Assembly: GCF_030582395.1 (NCBI RefSeq)
Contig: NZ_CP104383.1
Span: 124,001 to 188,000 of the forward strand
From: Ralstonia pickettii
GTDB lineage: Bacteria > Pseudomonadota > Gammaproteobacteria > Burkholderiales > Burkholderiaceae
DNA: 64,000 bases
Reading direction: 5' to 3'
Below, piece by piece: positions 44,030 through 54,418 of the stretch (its first letter is position 1; every line of letters begins with the position of its first letter). The notes under the pieces are model-generated. The model was given only the letters and a program-made list of their open reading frames with translations. It did not search any database and had not been told where the DNA came from. The translations under genes and the position numbers were made by a program.

Positions 44030-46957
44030 CTAGCCCGCACGCCGGCGCGGCGCCGTCTCCAGCAAGGTGTCTTGGTACTGGTGGATTGGAAAGCTCAAGA
44101 TGCCCCGGAAATTCACGTGCGCGAAGTGCGCCGGTCCCATGCGGCGCAGCCAGTCATCCTCGACCCGCTGCCCTTTGCCGCGCCAAGCATCAACCGTCGC
44201 TTGCATGCGCTGGGTATTCCAGCCAATCACCAGGTTCGTCAGCAGCGTGAGCGACCCGGAAATCGCGATCATCTCGTCCTGGCGCCGGCCGCGATCGTGC
44301 TGGACCTTGCTGGAATAGATGGCTCGCTGGAGCTGGTGCACGGACTCGCCACGGTTGAGCAGCGTGCGCAGCTCCCGCCGAAACTCAGCGTTGCTGAAGA
44401 AATCGCACAGGAACAGCGTGCGCAGCAACTTGCCCAGGTGGTCGGCCGCCCGGTGGATCGGATCACCTTGGGCCGCGCTGCCGAAGCGCTGTAGTGCCAC
44501 GATGGCGCACACTCGCCCGGAGTGAATGGAGGCCACCAAGCGCAGCAAGCCATCCCAGCCTTCCCGGATCGCCTTGAGCGAGATGTCGAGCGAGACGGCA
44601 CTTGCCAAACCGTCTGGCACCTCCAGGCCGCGCGGCAGGTAGAGCTTGCGCTCCGACAGGTTGCGTAGCCAGGGGCACAGGTCAAAGCCAAGGAACTTGG
44701 CCACCGTCATCCCTACGTTCGTGTATCCATGGGTATCAACGGCAAGCCTGAGCAACCCACCGTCCGCGCGGGTCTCGTTGTGGCGCATGACGCCTTCGAT
44801 CGCGACGCCGGTCTGGCGTTCGTTGAGCACCATGGGCTGGTTGTAGACGATCCCGTGCTGGTCCAGCACATGCGTATAGATGCCAACCGCATGGGTGCGG
44901 CGGCGTGGGTCGGCGCGGGCGTAGAACAGGTGGGGCGAGGTATCCAGGCTCATCGAGTCGCTCGATGCCAGTTGGCCCGTCCCCCACAGCTCGGTGATAG
45001 GGTGCGTGCGCTGGAATTCCACCACCCGTTCGTTCGCGCGGCGCAGCCGCCCTGGCATCTCCAGAGCGCGCATCGCGGTGGAGACGTGCGCGGGGTCGAG
45101 TTGCGGGATCATGGCCGCCACACCCTTGGCGTCCAGTTCGGTTCCATGGGCAATGAGCCCGGCGTACAGTGCGATCAGCTCGTGCGAGTCTCTGGCCCTG
45201 CGGGCCAGCAATACTTCGCTGAAATTGGTACGCGCATCCATCTCCAGGATCATGTCGGCAAACTGCGCGTTGCCGATATCCTTGAAGAGTAGGTCTCTGG
45301 TGCGTGCGGGGGTGGCGTCGGTGTCCGCTGCATCGAGCGGCGATTGATGCAGCGTGCCACTCGCATCAATGGTGAAGTGACCGGCTTCGCGGGCCTCGTC
45401 CAGCGCCGCCAGGCCGGCTTTCAGGTGCTCCATCAGCGGGTTGAGATAGGTGTCCGCCTGGTTCGGCAATCCCAGCGAGGACAGATACCGGTCGCGCTCG
45501 GCGTCCCATTGCGCTGGCGGGATCAGCAATTGGTCGCGCTCCCGGAAAGAGAGGCTGTGTTTGATCCACACTGTTCCGCGACGCAACCCTCTGCGCAAGC
45601 CCATCATGGCGCTGGCTTCCATTGCACGCATCGCGCGCTGCCGGTCTTCGCCGTTGACCAGATCTCGCCAACTGGCACTGACCGGCACATGGCAATCGGG
45701 CGGCAACTCTGTCGCCCCTTGATCGTGCAAGCTGCCGACGAGCTCAAGCTGCTGCACAGCAGGATCGGAGCCGTTGCTGGCGAATTCCAATCCCCGAAGG
45801 GCAGTGAGGAGATTGCGGATGCGGTGTTGGTCTTCCGTGAGCGTCTCGCGCACGCTGGCCGCGTGGCTCGCAGGAGGTTTGGCAGAGAAGCCATCCAGCA
45901 GCTTACCGATGTCGGCCAGGCGGTCTTCCGCCGGGCGGCGGGCATCGTCAACCAGCGCCTTGATGTCGACCAACTGCTGACGGTATTCGACCGCCGAGCG
46001 CACTTGCTTGGCCGTGGTCCTGTTGTAGGCTCGCCGGACCAGGTCGGACACGCGCCGCCCAGATTGGTAGGCCATCGCGTCCGTCAGCTCCAGCAAGGTC
46101 ACGCGCAGGAAGAACACCAGCTCGATCGTGCGCGTGGAGGTCTTCAGTTCGCGGACTTTGGCAGGGCGGCGGGCCTGGATGCGCTGCCCGTAGGCGCGCT
46201 GTTTTTCGATAGGGATGGCATCGAACGCCCAGCGGTCCGCGCCGAGATCCTTCAGGAAGCGGATCTTGGCCAGCGTCTCGCTCATGGTTGACGGGCTGTG
46301 CCGCGCTGGCGGGGTTTTGAGCCATTCGAGGACGGTCGTGCCTGATGTTGCGTGCTGAGCGAACACTGCCGCTTCCGCTTGTGCGATCTGTGCCAGCGGC
46401 ACAACCGCCTCAATCGCGGCCCGCAAATCCCCCTCGATGCCGGCCCAGATGGAGCGAGCCAAGTCCTGCAACGCCCGCGAGGCAGGGATCAGAATCCGAC
46501 GTTCAAACAACCAGAAGTGCGCGTGCTGGAGCAGTTCCTCGATCGTCAGAGATTCAGCGGCGTCCTGTCGCATCCAGGCTTCGAGCCCGGTCCACTGATC
46601 CCCATCAAGCCGCGTCAGGCCCAGATAGTCGCAGGCCCAGATCTGGTGTTCATAGAGGGTCTTGTATCGCTGGTAAATCGTGCGAAGCGAAGCAATGGTC
46701 GGGGTCGGCGTGCCTAGCCTTGCGCCGATGTACCTCAGCAACTGCCGGGGAAGGGTGTTCAGTTGGTCGAGGGTGCGGCCGCTTGCACGCAGAAACACCA
46801 ACTGGATGGCGGCTCCGGCACGCCCGTCACGCCGGAATTTCTCGTTGATCGCTGCAACGTCGCTGTCGGTCAGCGCGAAGTAGTGCTCGACATCGAACTC
46901 CGACAGGCGAGTGGGTAAAGAGTCCTTTCCCACATAGCGAAATTCCAAGCCCGGCAT
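44030..46957 (-). CDS. tnpA: Tn3-family transposase TnpA (module A)
   Basis: A 975-residue Tn3-type transposase, starting MPGLEFRYVGKD; the catalytic acidic residues lie in LLRLAVDTHGYTNVGM, GFDLCPWLRNL and the DEMIAISGSLTLL segment. Full length with no break seen. It is closely related to the transposase at 60568 (same length, most residues shared) but clearly different from the Tn21-type enzyme at 49769. The 5' end lies close to the right IR. Confidence 0.93.
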   Translation of the reverse strand: MPGLEFRYVGKDSLPTRLSEFDVEHYFALTDSDVAAINEKFRRDGRAGAAIQLVFLRASGRTLDQLNTLPRQLLRYIGARLGTPTPTIASLRTIYQRYKTLYEHQIWACDYLGLTRLDGDQWTGLEAWMRQDAAESLTIEELLQHAHFWLFERRILIPASRALQDLARSIWAGIEGDLRAAIEAVVPLAQIAQAEAAVFAQHATSGTTVLEWLKTPPARHSPSTMSETLAKIRFLKDLGADRWAFDAIPIEKQRAYGQRIQARRPAKVRELKTSTRTIELVFFLRVTLLELTDAMAYQSGRRVSDLVRRAYNRTTAKQVRSAVEYRQQLVDIKALVDDARRPAEDRLADIGKLLDGFSAKPPASHAASVRETLTEDQHRIRNLLTALRGLEFASNGSDPAVQQLELVGSLHDQGATELPPDCHVPVSASWRDLVNGEDRQRAMRAMEASAMMGLRRGLRRGTVWIKHSLSFRERDQLLIPPAQWDAERDRYLSSLGLPNQADTYLNPLMEHLKAGLAALDEAREAGHFTIDASGTLHQSPLDAADTDATPARTRDLLFKDIGNAQFADMILEMDARTNFSEVLLARRARDSHELIALYAGLIAHGTELDAKGVAAMIPQLDPAHVSTAMRALEMPGRLRRANERVVEFQRTHPITELWGTGQLASSDSMSLDTSPHLFYARADPRRRTHAVGIYTHVLDQHGIVYNQPMVLNERQTGVAIEGVMRHNETRADGGLLRLAVDTHGYTNVGMTVAKFLGFDLCPWLRNLSERKLYLPRGLEVPDGLASAVSLDISLKAIREGWDGLLRLVASIHSGRVCAIVALQRFGSAAQGDPIHRAADHLGKLLRTLFLCDFFSNAEFRRELRTLLNRGESVHQLQRAIYSSKVQHDRGRRQDEMIAISGSLTLLTNLVIGWNTQRMQATVDAWRGKGQRVEDDWLRRMGPAHFAHVNFRGILSFPIHQYQDTLLETAPRRRAG

Positions 46958-47083
46958 CTTCTGCCCCCGTTCAGGTGGTGCGATCCGAAATCGCGGGCGA
47001 ATATCGTACTCCTGAAGTCACTTGGGGGCAGCAGACAATTGTCGGCAAAGACCTGGAGCCCTTATGGATAAAGGCTTTGTTGG

Positions 47084-47121
47084 GAAACCGCCAGTTTTTG
47101 CACGAAAAGTACGACTACCCC
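47084..47121 (-). repeat. Tn3-type 38-bp inverted repeat, copy A (right end)
   Basis: On the minus strand it begins GGGGTAGTCGTACTTTTCG and ends GGCGGTTTC. 35 of 38 bases match the repeat ending at 63660. Confidence 0.88.
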
Positions 47122-47441
47122 CTATTGGGGAAACCGGCATGTCGCCGGATATTGCGGAGAGAGAAATGATGGATATGACAGAGGCGGCCTATCTGGCGGC
47201 CGATAGCCTGCAGAGCTACATCACTGGGCTCTATCGCGCTGCAGGTCTTGGGACAGGCTTCAGTAGTCATTCGGGCCGGCGAACGTTCGCCAGTCGCCTA
47301 CTCGCGCAGGGGCATTCCATCGAGACCGTTCAACTGCTGCTTGGCCACGCGGAGCTTGACCATGTCGCGCCGTATCTGCAGGTGTCGCGTCAGGACCTTT
47401 ACGAGGCGTGTGCTGGCTTGGATGCCATGCTCGTCCCCTGA
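47122..47441 (+). pseudogene. tyrosine recombinase C-terminal fragment, cut by module A
   Basis: Immediately outside the transposon end the frame reads GETGMSPDIAERE and carries a recombinase C-terminus: His-x2-Arg in SSHSGRRTFASRLL, then LLGHAELDHVAPYLQV with the catalytic Tyr. The N-terminal domain and catalytic Arg I are absent. A new ATG at 47139 could still give a short peptide. Confidence 0.78.
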
Positions 47442-47442
47442 T

Positions 47443-48372
47443 CTATGCCGCCATCCGGTGCTCGTAGTACGCCGGCATCCGGTCGTCCAGAATCGCATCG
47501 AGTGCGTCCAGGCCTTGCGACTCCGGGTTCAACCACGCATCCACGTGCTCGGGCTTGATCGGCACGATGCAGCGGTCGTGGCCAGCCGCGGCGACCTCGG
47601 GCGGCGGCTCGTCCGTGATCGCCGCAAACGACCACAGATCCTGTTGGCCGGGTGTGCTCCAGTGCGACCACAAGCACGCGACCAGCATCAGTTGGGCCGG
47701 GTTCGGCTCGAACTCCAAGACTTTGTTCTTCCCGTCTTCGCCGGTCACGTTCTCGTAAAACCTGTCGACCAGGATCAGGCCATGCGTGTGTCCATACTGG
47801 CCCTTCCAGAAGCCGCGCAGATTGTCGCGGCGCGCGTTATAGGTGCCGGGGTATTTGTCGTCGTAGAAGGCCGGCTTGCCGGCCGGGCGGCACTGGTAGC
47901 GCATCGGCTTGATGACGCGCTGGCCGTTCTCGACGATCAGCACGGGCGCATACCAGCCGGGGAAGATCCGGGCGTCGCGTGGCTTCAGCTCGGTGCGCGC
48001 GAGATCCGCCAGCTTGGCCTTGAGCGTATCGATCTTGCCGCCGGCAATGCGCTGGTCTTCGCTCGCCTTCTTGGTGACCTTGATCTGCAGGGCGCGCTCG
48101 GCATCGGCCAGGCGCTTGGTCTGCTTGAACAACTCCTGCTGCAGCGCCGACTCTTGCGCGGCATCGTAGGCGCGGATCAACTCGGCAATCCGCCGTTCCT
48201 CCTCCGTAGCCGGCGCGTCCAGGAACGCGGCCGACATCGCCTTGGGCAGCCGCAGCTTCGCATCGTCGGCGCGCTCGACATACAGCTCGACGAACTCGCG
48301 GATCGAGATCGTCGCGCCGAACATGCGACAAAACTCGCGGTAGTTGGCGCGGACCATGGCCGAGTAGCACAT
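47443..48372 (-). CDS. SRAP/YedK-type protein (HMCES family)
   Basis: A 309-residue protein starting MCYSAM, so Cys2 becomes the N-terminal nucleophile that crosslinks to abasic sites. Other SRAP motifs: ARIFPGWYAPVL, NARRDNLRGFWK (Asn and Arg of the site), and HDRCIVPIKPEHVDAWL with the conserved His. An Ala/Glu-rich helical insert (about residues 55-115) makes it longer than typical YedK (about 220). Common on plasmids and conjugative elements. Confidence 0.88.
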   Translation of the reverse strand: MCYSAMVRANYREFCRMFGATISIREFVELYVERADDAKLRLPKAMSAAFLDAPATEEERRIAELIRAYDAAQESALQQELFKQTKRLADAERALQIKVTKKASEDQRIAGGKIDTLKAKLADLARTELKPRDARIFPGWYAPVLIVENGQRVIKPMRYQCRPAGKPAFYDDKYPGTYNARRDNLRGFWKGQYGHTHGLILVDRFYENVTGEDGKNKVLEFEPNPAQLMLVACLWSHWSTPGQQDLWSFAAITDEPPPEVAAAGHDRCIVPIKPEHVDAWLNPESQGLDALDAILDDRMPAYYEHRMAA

Positions 48373-48404
48373 GATGTGGCCTCCAGATCAGGCAGGGAGA
48401 CCCA

Positions 48405-48803
48405 TCATACGCCGGCCTCGGCCAGCACCGCCTCGACCTGCTGCTCGGTAGGCGCGGCAGCCTCATCGGTGGCGTAATCGACTTCACCGTCACCCCGCGT
48501 GGGTATTCTGACGAGCCAGGTCTGGGCATAGTCGGTGATGGTATCAATCGACTCGATGCGTCGCTCATAGCCCGCCAGCAAGAACATCGATTCCTTTGCC
48601 CACACCAGGCGGGCGTCGAAGAGCATCCACTCCTTCTTTGCCGGATCGTCGGTCTCGCGCAGCTCGGCCACGATGGTGCTGCGCTGGTTGATGGTGTCGC
48701 GCCGGTCGCCCACATAGAGCACGCCGCGCGCATTGCCCATGGCGCGCATCCACTTTTGCTTGAAGACGCCCTTGATTTTGAGCGGTGTTACGTGCACTTT
48801 CAT
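48405..48803 (-). CDS. hypothetical protein next to SRAP
   Basis: A 132-residue protein beginning MKVHVTPLKIKGVFKQKWMRAMGNARGVLYVGDRRD. No domain recognised. It ends in an acidic C-terminus (TEQQVEAVLAEAGV). It lies 32 bp upstream of the SRAP gene in the same direction, so they are probably cotranscribed; this pairing is seen on other beta-proteobacterial accessory elements in my recollection, but I cannot confirm a function. Confidence 0.6.
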   Translation of the reverse strand: MKVHVTPLKIKGVFKQKWMRAMGNARGVLYVGDRRDTINQRSTIVAELRETDDPAKKEWMLFDARLVWAKESMFLLAGYERRIESIDTITDYAQTWLVRIPTRGDGEVDYATDEAAAPTEQQVEAVLAEAGV

Positions 48804-48945
48804 GGCTTGCTCAATACTGTGTTTTTGTACAGTAGTCGTGCGAACGAGCCCGAGTCAAGAGCGGGAGGACACAACGAGGAAGATGTAATAACATTGTGTT
48901 GCCATTCGCTGCGCGAGGGTATAACATTGTGCTTACGGTGATGCT

Positions 48946-49194
48946 ATGAGAGCGACGATACGCAGGATGGGCAATTCGCAAGGGGTGCTGATCCCCAAGC
49001 CGATCCTGGCCCAACTTGGTTTGGAGGATGAAGTGGACATGTCTGTCGAGGACGACGCGCTGGTGATTCGCAAACCGCAGAAGAAGGCTCGCGAGGGCTG
49101 GGCCGAGGCCAGCCAAGCGGTGGCGGCGGCCGGCGACGATGCGCTGGTGATGGGTGAGTTCCCCAACGCTGACGACGCGGAGCTGGTGTGGTAG
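48946..49194 (+). CDS. mazE: MazE-type antitoxin (AbrB fold)
   Basis: An 82-residue AbrB/MazE antitoxin: MRATIRRMGNSQGVLIPKPILAQLGL is the DNA-binding swapped-hairpin barrel, and the acidic, flexible tail wraps the toxin. It overlaps the toxin start. The upstream short repeats (aataacattgtg / ataacattgtg) may be its own operator. Confidence 0.9.
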   Translation: MRATIRRMGNSQGVLIPKPILAQLGLEDEVDMSVEDDALVIRKPQKKAREGWAEASQAVAAAGDDALVMGEFPNADDAELVW

Positions 49195-49508
49195 CGCGCG
49201 GTGAGATTTGGCTGGTCGCCCTGGACCCGACGAAAGGCAGTGAGATTCAGAAGACGCGGCCGTGCGTGGTCGTCTCGCCGCCCGAAATGCACGACCATCT
49301 GCGCACGGTGATCGTCGCGCCGATGACGACGAAGGGTCGGTCAGCGCCGTTCCGCGTGCCTATCACGTTCATGAAGAAGAGCGGGCTGATTTTGCTGGAC
49401 CAGATTCGCGCGGTGGACAAGGTGCGCCTGGTCAAGAAAGAGGGCGTAGTGGTCGATAAGACCTTGATGAGCGTCTTGAATACGTTGCAGGAAGTTTTTG
49501 CCGAGTAG
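49188..49508 (+). CDS. mazF: MazF/PemK-type toxin
   Basis: A 106-residue PemK/MazF ribonuclease toxin starting with GTG: VARGEIWLVALDPTKGSEIQKTRPCVVVSPPE, then VAPMTTKGR and LLDQIRAVDKVRL. Arg and Thr/Ser residues of the RNase site are kept. It acts with the preceding antitoxin to stabilise the element. Confidence 0.92.
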   Translation: MVARGEIWLVALDPTKGSEIQKTRPCVVVSPPEMHDHLRTVIVAPMTTKGRSAPFRVPITFMKKSGLILLDQIRAVDKVRLVKKEGVVVDKTLMSVLNTLQEVFAE

Positions 49509-49518
49509 GGAAGGTTAC

Positions 49519-49656
49519 ATGCTTGATGAAAAGCAAGTCGTCAACGAAGCTGAGCGCTCAATCATTCGAAGCGCAATCTATTCGCTGCCGGCCAAATGGA
49601 AGCTGATTGGGTTGGTGGTCATTGTCGTCGGAACGTATGTTTTCGGCACGAAGTAG
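49519..49656 (+). CDS. small single-span membrane protein
   Basis: A 45-residue frame too short for most predictions, with GGAAGG before the ATG and one hydrophobic helix (LIGLVVIVVGTYVF) after an amphipathic N-terminus. It follows mazF by 10 bp. No family recognised; translation is plausible from the ribosome site. Confidence 0.45.
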   Translation: MLDEKQVVNEAERSIIRSAIYSLPAKWKLIGLVVIVVGTYVFGTK

Positions 49657-49669
49657 CCACGAAAAATTC

Positions 49670-49735
49670 ATGAAAAAAGTTCTATCGAGTCTGATGTTGC
49701 TCGCGGCAGGGGCGGTGGCCCTTCTCCCTCTTGTG
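49670..49735 (+). pseudogene. signal peptide of a secreted protein, cut by the mercury transposon
   Basis: The frame MKKVLSSLMLLAAGAVALLP is a textbook signal peptide and then runs into the transposon end at 49736, where a stop follows at 49760. A beta-propeller C-terminal scrap in the same orientation lies right after the other transposon end (57966), so they may be the two ends of one gene. Confidence 0.55.
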
Positions 49736-49773
49736 GGGGTCGTCTCAGAAAACGGAAAATAAAGCACGCTAAG
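49736..49773 (+). repeat. left inverted repeat of the mercury transposon
   Basis: Begins GGGGTCGTCTCAGAAAACGG and ends GCACGCTAAG. It contains the tnpA stop codon. Confidence 0.95.
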
Positions 49774-52735
49774 CCGGTTGCAGCGGCCGTAGCGGCCTGA
49801 ACTTGCCCGCGCCGATCTTGGCGCTGCTGCGCCAGAGGTAATCGCCGGTCAGGTTGATGTGCTCCCAGCCGAGCGGCGACAGGTACTGCAACAGGCCGTC
49901 ATCGACGGCTTGACCGTGGCCACGCAAGGCGTTCGCGGCCCGCTCCAGATAGACCGTGTTCCATAGCACGATGGCCGCCGTCACCAGGTTGAGGCCGCTG
50001 GCCCGGTAGCGCTGCTGCTCGAAGCTGCGGTCGCGGATTTCCCCCAGGCGGTTGAAGAACACGGCGCGGGCCAGCGCGTTGCGCGCCTCGCCTTTGTTCA
50101 GCCCGGCATGCACGCGGCGGCGCAGCTCGACGCTTTGCAGCCAGTCCAGGATGAACAGTGTGCGCTCGATGCGTCCCAGCTCACGCAGGGCGACGGCCAG
50201 GCCGTTCTGGCGCGGGTAGCTGCCAAGCTTCCTGAGCATCAGCGAGGCCGTCGCCGTGCCCTGCTTGATCGAGGTGGCCATCCGCAGGATTTCATCCCAA
50301 TGGGCGCGGACGTGCTTGATGTTGAGCGTGCCGCCGATCATCGGTTTCAACGCCTCGTAGGTGGCATCGCCCTTCGGGATGTAGAGCTTGGTGTCGCCCA
50401 GGTCACGAATGCGCGGGGCGAAGCGGAAGCCCAGCAGGTGCATCAACGCGAAGACGTGGTCCGTGAACCCTGCCGTGTCGGTGTAGTGCTCCTCGATCCG
50501 CAGGTCGGATTCGTGATACAGCAGGCCGTCGAGCACGTAGGTCGAGTCGCGCACGCCGACGTTCACGACCTTGGTGTGGAACGGCGCGTACTGGTCGGAG
50601 ATATGGGTGTAGAACGTCCGCCCTGGGCTGCTGCCGTATTTCGGATTGATGTGGCCGGTGCTCTCGGCCTTGCTGCCGGTGCGGAAGTTCTGGCCGTCCG
50701 ACGATGACGTGGTGCCGTCGCCCCAATGCTCGGCGAAGGGATGTCGGAACTGCGCGTTGACCAGCTCGGCCAGTGCCGCCCCGTAGGTTTCGTCGCGGAT
50801 GTGCCAGGCTTGCAGCCAGGCCAGCTTGGCGTAGGTCGTGCCGGGGCACGATTCCGCCATCTTGGTCAGGCCCAGGTTGATCGCGTCGGCGAGGATCGTG
50901 GTCAGCAACAGGTTTTTGTCCTTGGCCAGGTCGCCTGACTTCAGGTGGGCGAAGTGCCGGGTGAAGCCCGTCCATTCGTCTACCTCCAGCAGCAATTCGG
51001 TGATCTTGACGTGCGGTAGGATCATCGCCGTCTGGTCGATCAGGGCCTGTGCGGTATCGGGCACCGCCGCATCGAGCGGCGTGATCTTCAGGCCCGACTC
51101 CGTGATGATGGCGTCCGGCAGCTCGTTGGCCAGCGCCATGCGGTTGACGGTGGCGAGCTGCGTTTCCAGCAGCGTCAGCCGGTCATGCAGGTACTGGTCG
51201 CAATCGGTGGCCACGGCCAGCGGCAATTCGCTGGCCTGCTTGAGGCTGGCGAATTTCGCGGGCGGCACCAGGTAGTCCTCGAAGTCCTTGAACTGGCGCG
51301 AGCCTTGCACCCAGATGTCGCCGGAGCGCAGCGCGTTCTTCAGCTCCGACAGCGCGCACAGTTCGTAGTAGCGCCGGTCGATGCCGGTGTCGGTCATCAC
51401 CAGCTTCTGCCAGCGCGGCTTGATGAACTCGGTCGGCGCGTCGGTGGGCACCTTGCGGGCGTTGTCGCTGTTCATGCTGCGCAGCACCTCGATGGCGTCG
51501 AGTACGTCCTTGGCGGCGGGCGCGGCCCGCAACTTGAGCACGTCGAGAAATTCCGGCGCGTAGCGGCGCAGCGTGGCGTAGCTCTCGCCGATGCGGTGCA
51601 GGAAATCGAAGTCCTCGGGTTGCGCGAGCCGCTGCGCTTCGGTGACGCTCTCGGCGAAAGCATCCCAGGACATGACGGCCTCGATGGCGGCGAACGGATC
51701 GCGGCCCGCTTGCTTGGCCTCGATCAGCGCCTGGCCGATGCGCCCGAACAGCCGCACCTTGGCATTGATCGCCTTGCCGGATGCCTGGAACTGCTGCTGA
51801 TGCTTGTTCTTGGCGGCATTGAACAGCTTGCCCAGGATGCGGTCATGCAGGTCGATGATTTCGTCGGTGACGGTGGCCATGCCCTCGATGGCGAGCGCCA
51901 CCAGGGTCGCGTAACGCCGCTGCGGCTCGAACTTCGCCAGGTCGGCGGGCGTCATCTGGCCGCCCTCGCGGGCGATCTTGAGCAGCCGGTTCTGGTGAAC
52001 CAGCCGCTCGATGCCGGAGGGCAGGTCGAGCGCCTGCCACGCCTTGAGGCGTTCGATGTGTTCCAGCATGTGCCGCGAGTTCGGTTTGACCGGGGATTGC
52101 CGCAGCCAGGCCAGCCACGTCGTCTTGCCGTTGTCGCGGCGCTTGAGCAGATCGTCGAGGCGACGGCGATGCACGTCCGTCAGCGGCTCAGCCAAGGCGT
52201 CGTAGAGACGCCGGTTGGCGCGGGTAATCGCTTCGGCGCTCGCCCGCTCGACGGCGTTGAGGGCGGGCACAATGACCGACTGCCGCCGCAGGTGCTCGAT
52301 CAAGGCTCTGGCCAGCACGATGCCCTTGTCGGTTTGCATGGCCAGCTCGGTCAGCAACTGGACAGCCTGCCGGTAGTGGCCAATCGTGAACGGCTGGAAG
52401 CCGAACACCGTTTGCAGCTCGACCAGGTGCTCGCGTCGGGTCTGCTCACGCTGCCCGTACTCGTCCCAGCTTTCGATGCCGACCTTGAGCTGGTTGGCGA
52501 CCAGTCTCAGCAATGGCGGGAACGGTGGCTCATCAGCGCCAAGGATGACGCCGGGAAAGCGCAGGTAGCAGAGCTGCACCGCGAAGCCCAGCCGATTGGC
52601 CGGGCCGCGCCGCTGCCGGATGATGGAGAGGTCGCTTTCGCTGAACGTGTAGTGACGGATCAACTCATCCTTGGTGTCCGGCAACGCCAGCAGGCTTTCG
52701 CGCTCGGCGGCGGACAGGATTGAACGACGTGGCAT
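49769..52735 (-). CDS. tnpA: Tn21-type transposase TnpA
   Basis: A 988-residue transposase, the exact length of Tn21/Tn501 TnpA. N-terminal [29 protein letters not shown] is the family start; the catalytic region includes [31 protein letters not shown] and the [17 protein letters not shown] segment. The stop lies in the left IR. tnpR starts 3 bp upstream. Confidence 0.97.
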   Translation of the reverse strand: MPRRSILSAAERESLLALPDTKDELIRHYTFSESDLSIIRQRRGPANRLGFAVQLCYLRFPGVILGADEPPFPPLLRLVANQLKVGIESWDEYGQREQTRREHLVELQTVFGFQPFTIGHYRQAVQLLTELAMQTDKGIVLARALIEHLRRQSVIVPALNAVERASAEAITRANRRLYDALAEPLTDVHRRRLDDLLKRRDNGKTTWLAWLRQSPVKPNSRHMLEHIERLKAWQALDLPSGIERLVHQNRLLKIAREGGQMTPADLAKFEPQRRYATLVALAIEGMATVTDEIIDLHDRILGKLFNAAKNKHQQQFQASGKAINAKVRLFGRIGQALIEAKQAGRDPFAAIEAVMSWDAFAESVTEAQRLAQPEDFDFLHRIGESYATLRRYAPEFLDVLKLRAAPAAKDVLDAIEVLRSMNSDNARKVPTDAPTEFIKPRWQKLVMTDTGIDRRYYELCALSELKNALRSGDIWVQGSRQFKDFEDYLVPPAKFASLKQASELPLAVATDCDQYLHDRLTLLETQLATVNRMALANELPDAIITESGLKITPLDAAVPDTAQALIDQTAMILPHVKITELLLEVDEWTGFTRHFAHLKSGDLAKDKNLLLTTILADAINLGLTKMAESCPGTTYAKLAWLQAWHIRDETYGAALAELVNAQFRHPFAEHWGDGTTSSSDGQNFRTGSKAESTGHINPKYGSSPGRTFYTHISDQYAPFHTKVVNVGVRDSTYVLDGLLYHESDLRIEEHYTDTAGFTDHVFALMHLLGFRFAPRIRDLGDTKLYIPKGDATYEALKPMIGGTLNIKHVRAHWDEILRMATSIKQGTATASLMLRKLGSYPRQNGLAVALRELGRIERTLFILDWLQSVELRRRVHAGLNKGEARNALARAVFFNRLGEIRDRSFEQQRYRASGLNLVTAAIVLWNTVYLERAANALRGHGQAVDDGLLQYLSPLGWEHINLTGDYLWRSSAKIGAGKFRPLRPLQPA

Positions 52736-52737
52736 AT

Positions 52738-53298
52738 TTACTGATCCGTTCTCAAGTATTGATACAGGGTTTCGCGACTGATTCCGAATTCACGAGCCAG
52801 CTTGGTCTTTTGCTCGCCAGCCTCGACACGTTGGCGCAGTTCGGCAATACGCTCAGACGACAGGGATTTCTTCCTGCCACGGTAGGCCCCGCGCTGCTTG
52901 GCGAGCGCGATGCCCTCGCGCTGCCGCTCGCGGATCAAGGCGCGTTCGAACTCGGCGAACGCGCCCATTACCGACAGCATCAGGTTCGCCATCGGCGAGT
53001 CCTCGCCGGTGAAGGTCAAATGCTCCTTAAGGAACTCGATGCGTACGCCGCGCTGGGTGAGGCCCTGCACCAGGCGGCGCAGGTCGTCGAGGTTGCGCGC
53101 CAGACGATCCATGCTGTGCACCACGACCGTGTCGCCTTCGCGCACGAAGGCGAGCAGCCGTTCCAGTTCGGGCCGCCGTGTGTCCTTGCCCGACGCCTTG
53201 TCGGTGAACACTTTATCCACCTGGATCTGTTCGAGCTGCCGTTCTGGGTTCTGGTCGAAGCTGCTGACGCGGACGTAACCGATGCGCTGACCGTGCAA
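52738..53298 (-). CDS. tnpR: TnpR, serine resolvase
   Basis: A 186-residue serine recombinase resolving cointegrates at res. The nucleophilic Ser is in [29 protein letters not shown] and a C-terminal helix-turn-helix ([19 protein letters not shown]) complete it. The start is TTG at 53298 with AGGAGGA upstream. tnpR and tnpA are read in the same direction, as in Tn21. Confidence 0.95.
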   Translation of the reverse strand: MHGQRIGYVRVSSFDQNPERQLEQIQVDKVFTDKASGKDTRRPELERLLAFVREGDTVVVHSMDRLARNLDDLRRLVQGLTQRGVRIEFLKEHLTFTGEDSPMANLMLSVMGAFAEFERALIRERQREGIALAKQRGAYRGRKKSLSSERIAELRQRVEAGEQKTKLAREFGISRETLYQYLRTDQ

Positions 53299-53428
53299 GG
53301 TATCCTCCTGAGGGAAATGTGTCAGGAAGAAATCTATGACCCTTGACGGCGCATGTCAATCAATTCGGAAGGCAACTCTATTCTGACGATTTAGCGCCGG
53401 ATGGTCTGACGCCAAGTTAGGGTATGCC
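53299..53428. promoter_or_regulatory. res site of the mercury transposon
   Basis: Between tnpR and the EAL orf; contains repeated tgtca/tgacg half-sites (tgtcaatcaattcgg, ctgacgatttagcg, ctgacgccaagttag, ctgacggtagcg) expected of the three resolvase subsites, and overlaps the tnpR/tnpA promoter. Confidence 0.75.
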
Positions 53429-54418
53429 TCAATCTGACGGTAGCGAGTCGCAGGCGTTCGGATCGGCATCGGTTTCGTTCCCTGTCTTGGCACGCGCTTC
53501 GAAGCGTTGATAACACTCCAACCCGCAGAAGTGCTCGACGTATTCCGCGCCTTCCGGGGTGAAGGCGGCATCGAGCGGGATTTCCTTGCAGCACACGCAG
53601 CAACTGGTGGTGGTCGAGTCACTTGCATTCATGGTGGCACCCCTCCATTGACTGACGAAGACGGCGAATGCCGCCGCCGGCATTGGCTTCGCGAACAGGA
53701 AGCCTTGTCCTGTGTCGCAGTCCGCTTGTCGCAATAGATCAAGACTCGCCGATGTTTCCACGCCTTCAGCCACCACATCCATGCCCAGCCCGTGCGCAAG
53801 CTGAATCACGGTGTGCACGATGGTTTGGTCGCGGCGGTCGTTGGCGAGCCCGGCGACAAACGATTGGTCGATCTTGAGCGTGCTGATTGGGCAGCACTTC
53901 AGATGTTGCAGACAGGAATACCCCGTCCCGAAGTCATCGGCGGCGAAGCGCACACCGATCTGCCGCGAGGCGTCCAGGGCGGGGAAGATCGCCGGATCAC
54001 CAAACGCGACCGATTCGGTCAGCTCGATTTCGAGATACTCGGCGGGCAACTCGGCATCAGCCAGCACGCCCTTTACCCACCCGTCGAAGTCCGGTCCCAC
54101 TTGGCTCGCCGAAACATTGACGGCCAGCCGGAACGGTCGCCATGCCAGCATTCGCCAGTCACGCATCTGGCGGCAGGCTTCGCCCAGCACCCAAGCGCCG
54201 ATTTCAGGCATCAGGCCGGACGATTCGACCACGGGCAGGAACTGGCCCGGTGGCAATAGTCCAAGCGTCGGATGACGCCAGCGCAACAGGGCTTCCGCGC
54301 CGACAATCCCACCACTGCGCAGATCGACGACGGGCTGGTAGTGCAGTTCAAGCTGCCCGCGCTCGACCGCTTGGGCCAGTTCCGGCGTCGTCCATCCATC
54401 CGGCCGGAAAGCGCTCAT
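53429..54418 (-). CDS. EAL-domain protein with DUF3330 tail (mer-transposon orf)
   Basis: A 329-residue protein. Residues 1-240 form an EAL domain with [18 protein letters not shown] and AEGVET; the C-terminus after about residue 265 is a Cys-rich DUF3330 segment ([23 protein letters not shown]). Such an orf is normally found between merE and tnpR in Tn501-like transposons. The start at 54418 overlaps the merE stop. Whether it hydrolyses cyclic di-GMP is not known. Confidence 0.9.
   Translation of the reverse strand: MSAFRPDGWTTPELAQAVERGQLELHYQPVVDLRSGGIVGAEALLRWRHPTLGLLPPGQFLPVVESSGLMPEIGAWVLGEACRQMRDWRMLAWRPFRLAVNVSASQVGPDFDGWVKGVLADAELPAEYLEIELTESVAFGDPAIFPALDASRQIGVRFAADDFGTGYSCLQHLKCCPISTLKIDQSFVAGLANDRRDQTIVHTVIQLAHGLGMDVVAEGVETSASLDLLRQADCDTGQGFLFAKPMPAAAFAVFVSQWRGATMNASDSTTTSCCVCCKEIPLDAAFTPEGAEYVEHFCGLECYQRFEARAKTGNETDADPNACDSLPSD

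Larger units (their letters stand above)
42421..47121. mobile_element. Tn3-family module A (tyrosine recombinase, DUF6429, tnpA, right IR)
   Basis: The recombinase and tnpA point towards each other, and tnpA starts about 130 bp from a 38-bp terminal repeat ending at 47121. No left repeat was found near 42.2 kb; the nearest matching inward repeat is at 18583. The left limit given here is the start of the recombinase. Confidence 0.7.

Noticed and set aside
51185..52723. A 512-residue plus-strand frame opposite the Tn21-type tnpA
   Set aside because: Shadow of a well-identified 988-residue transposase; no domain seen.
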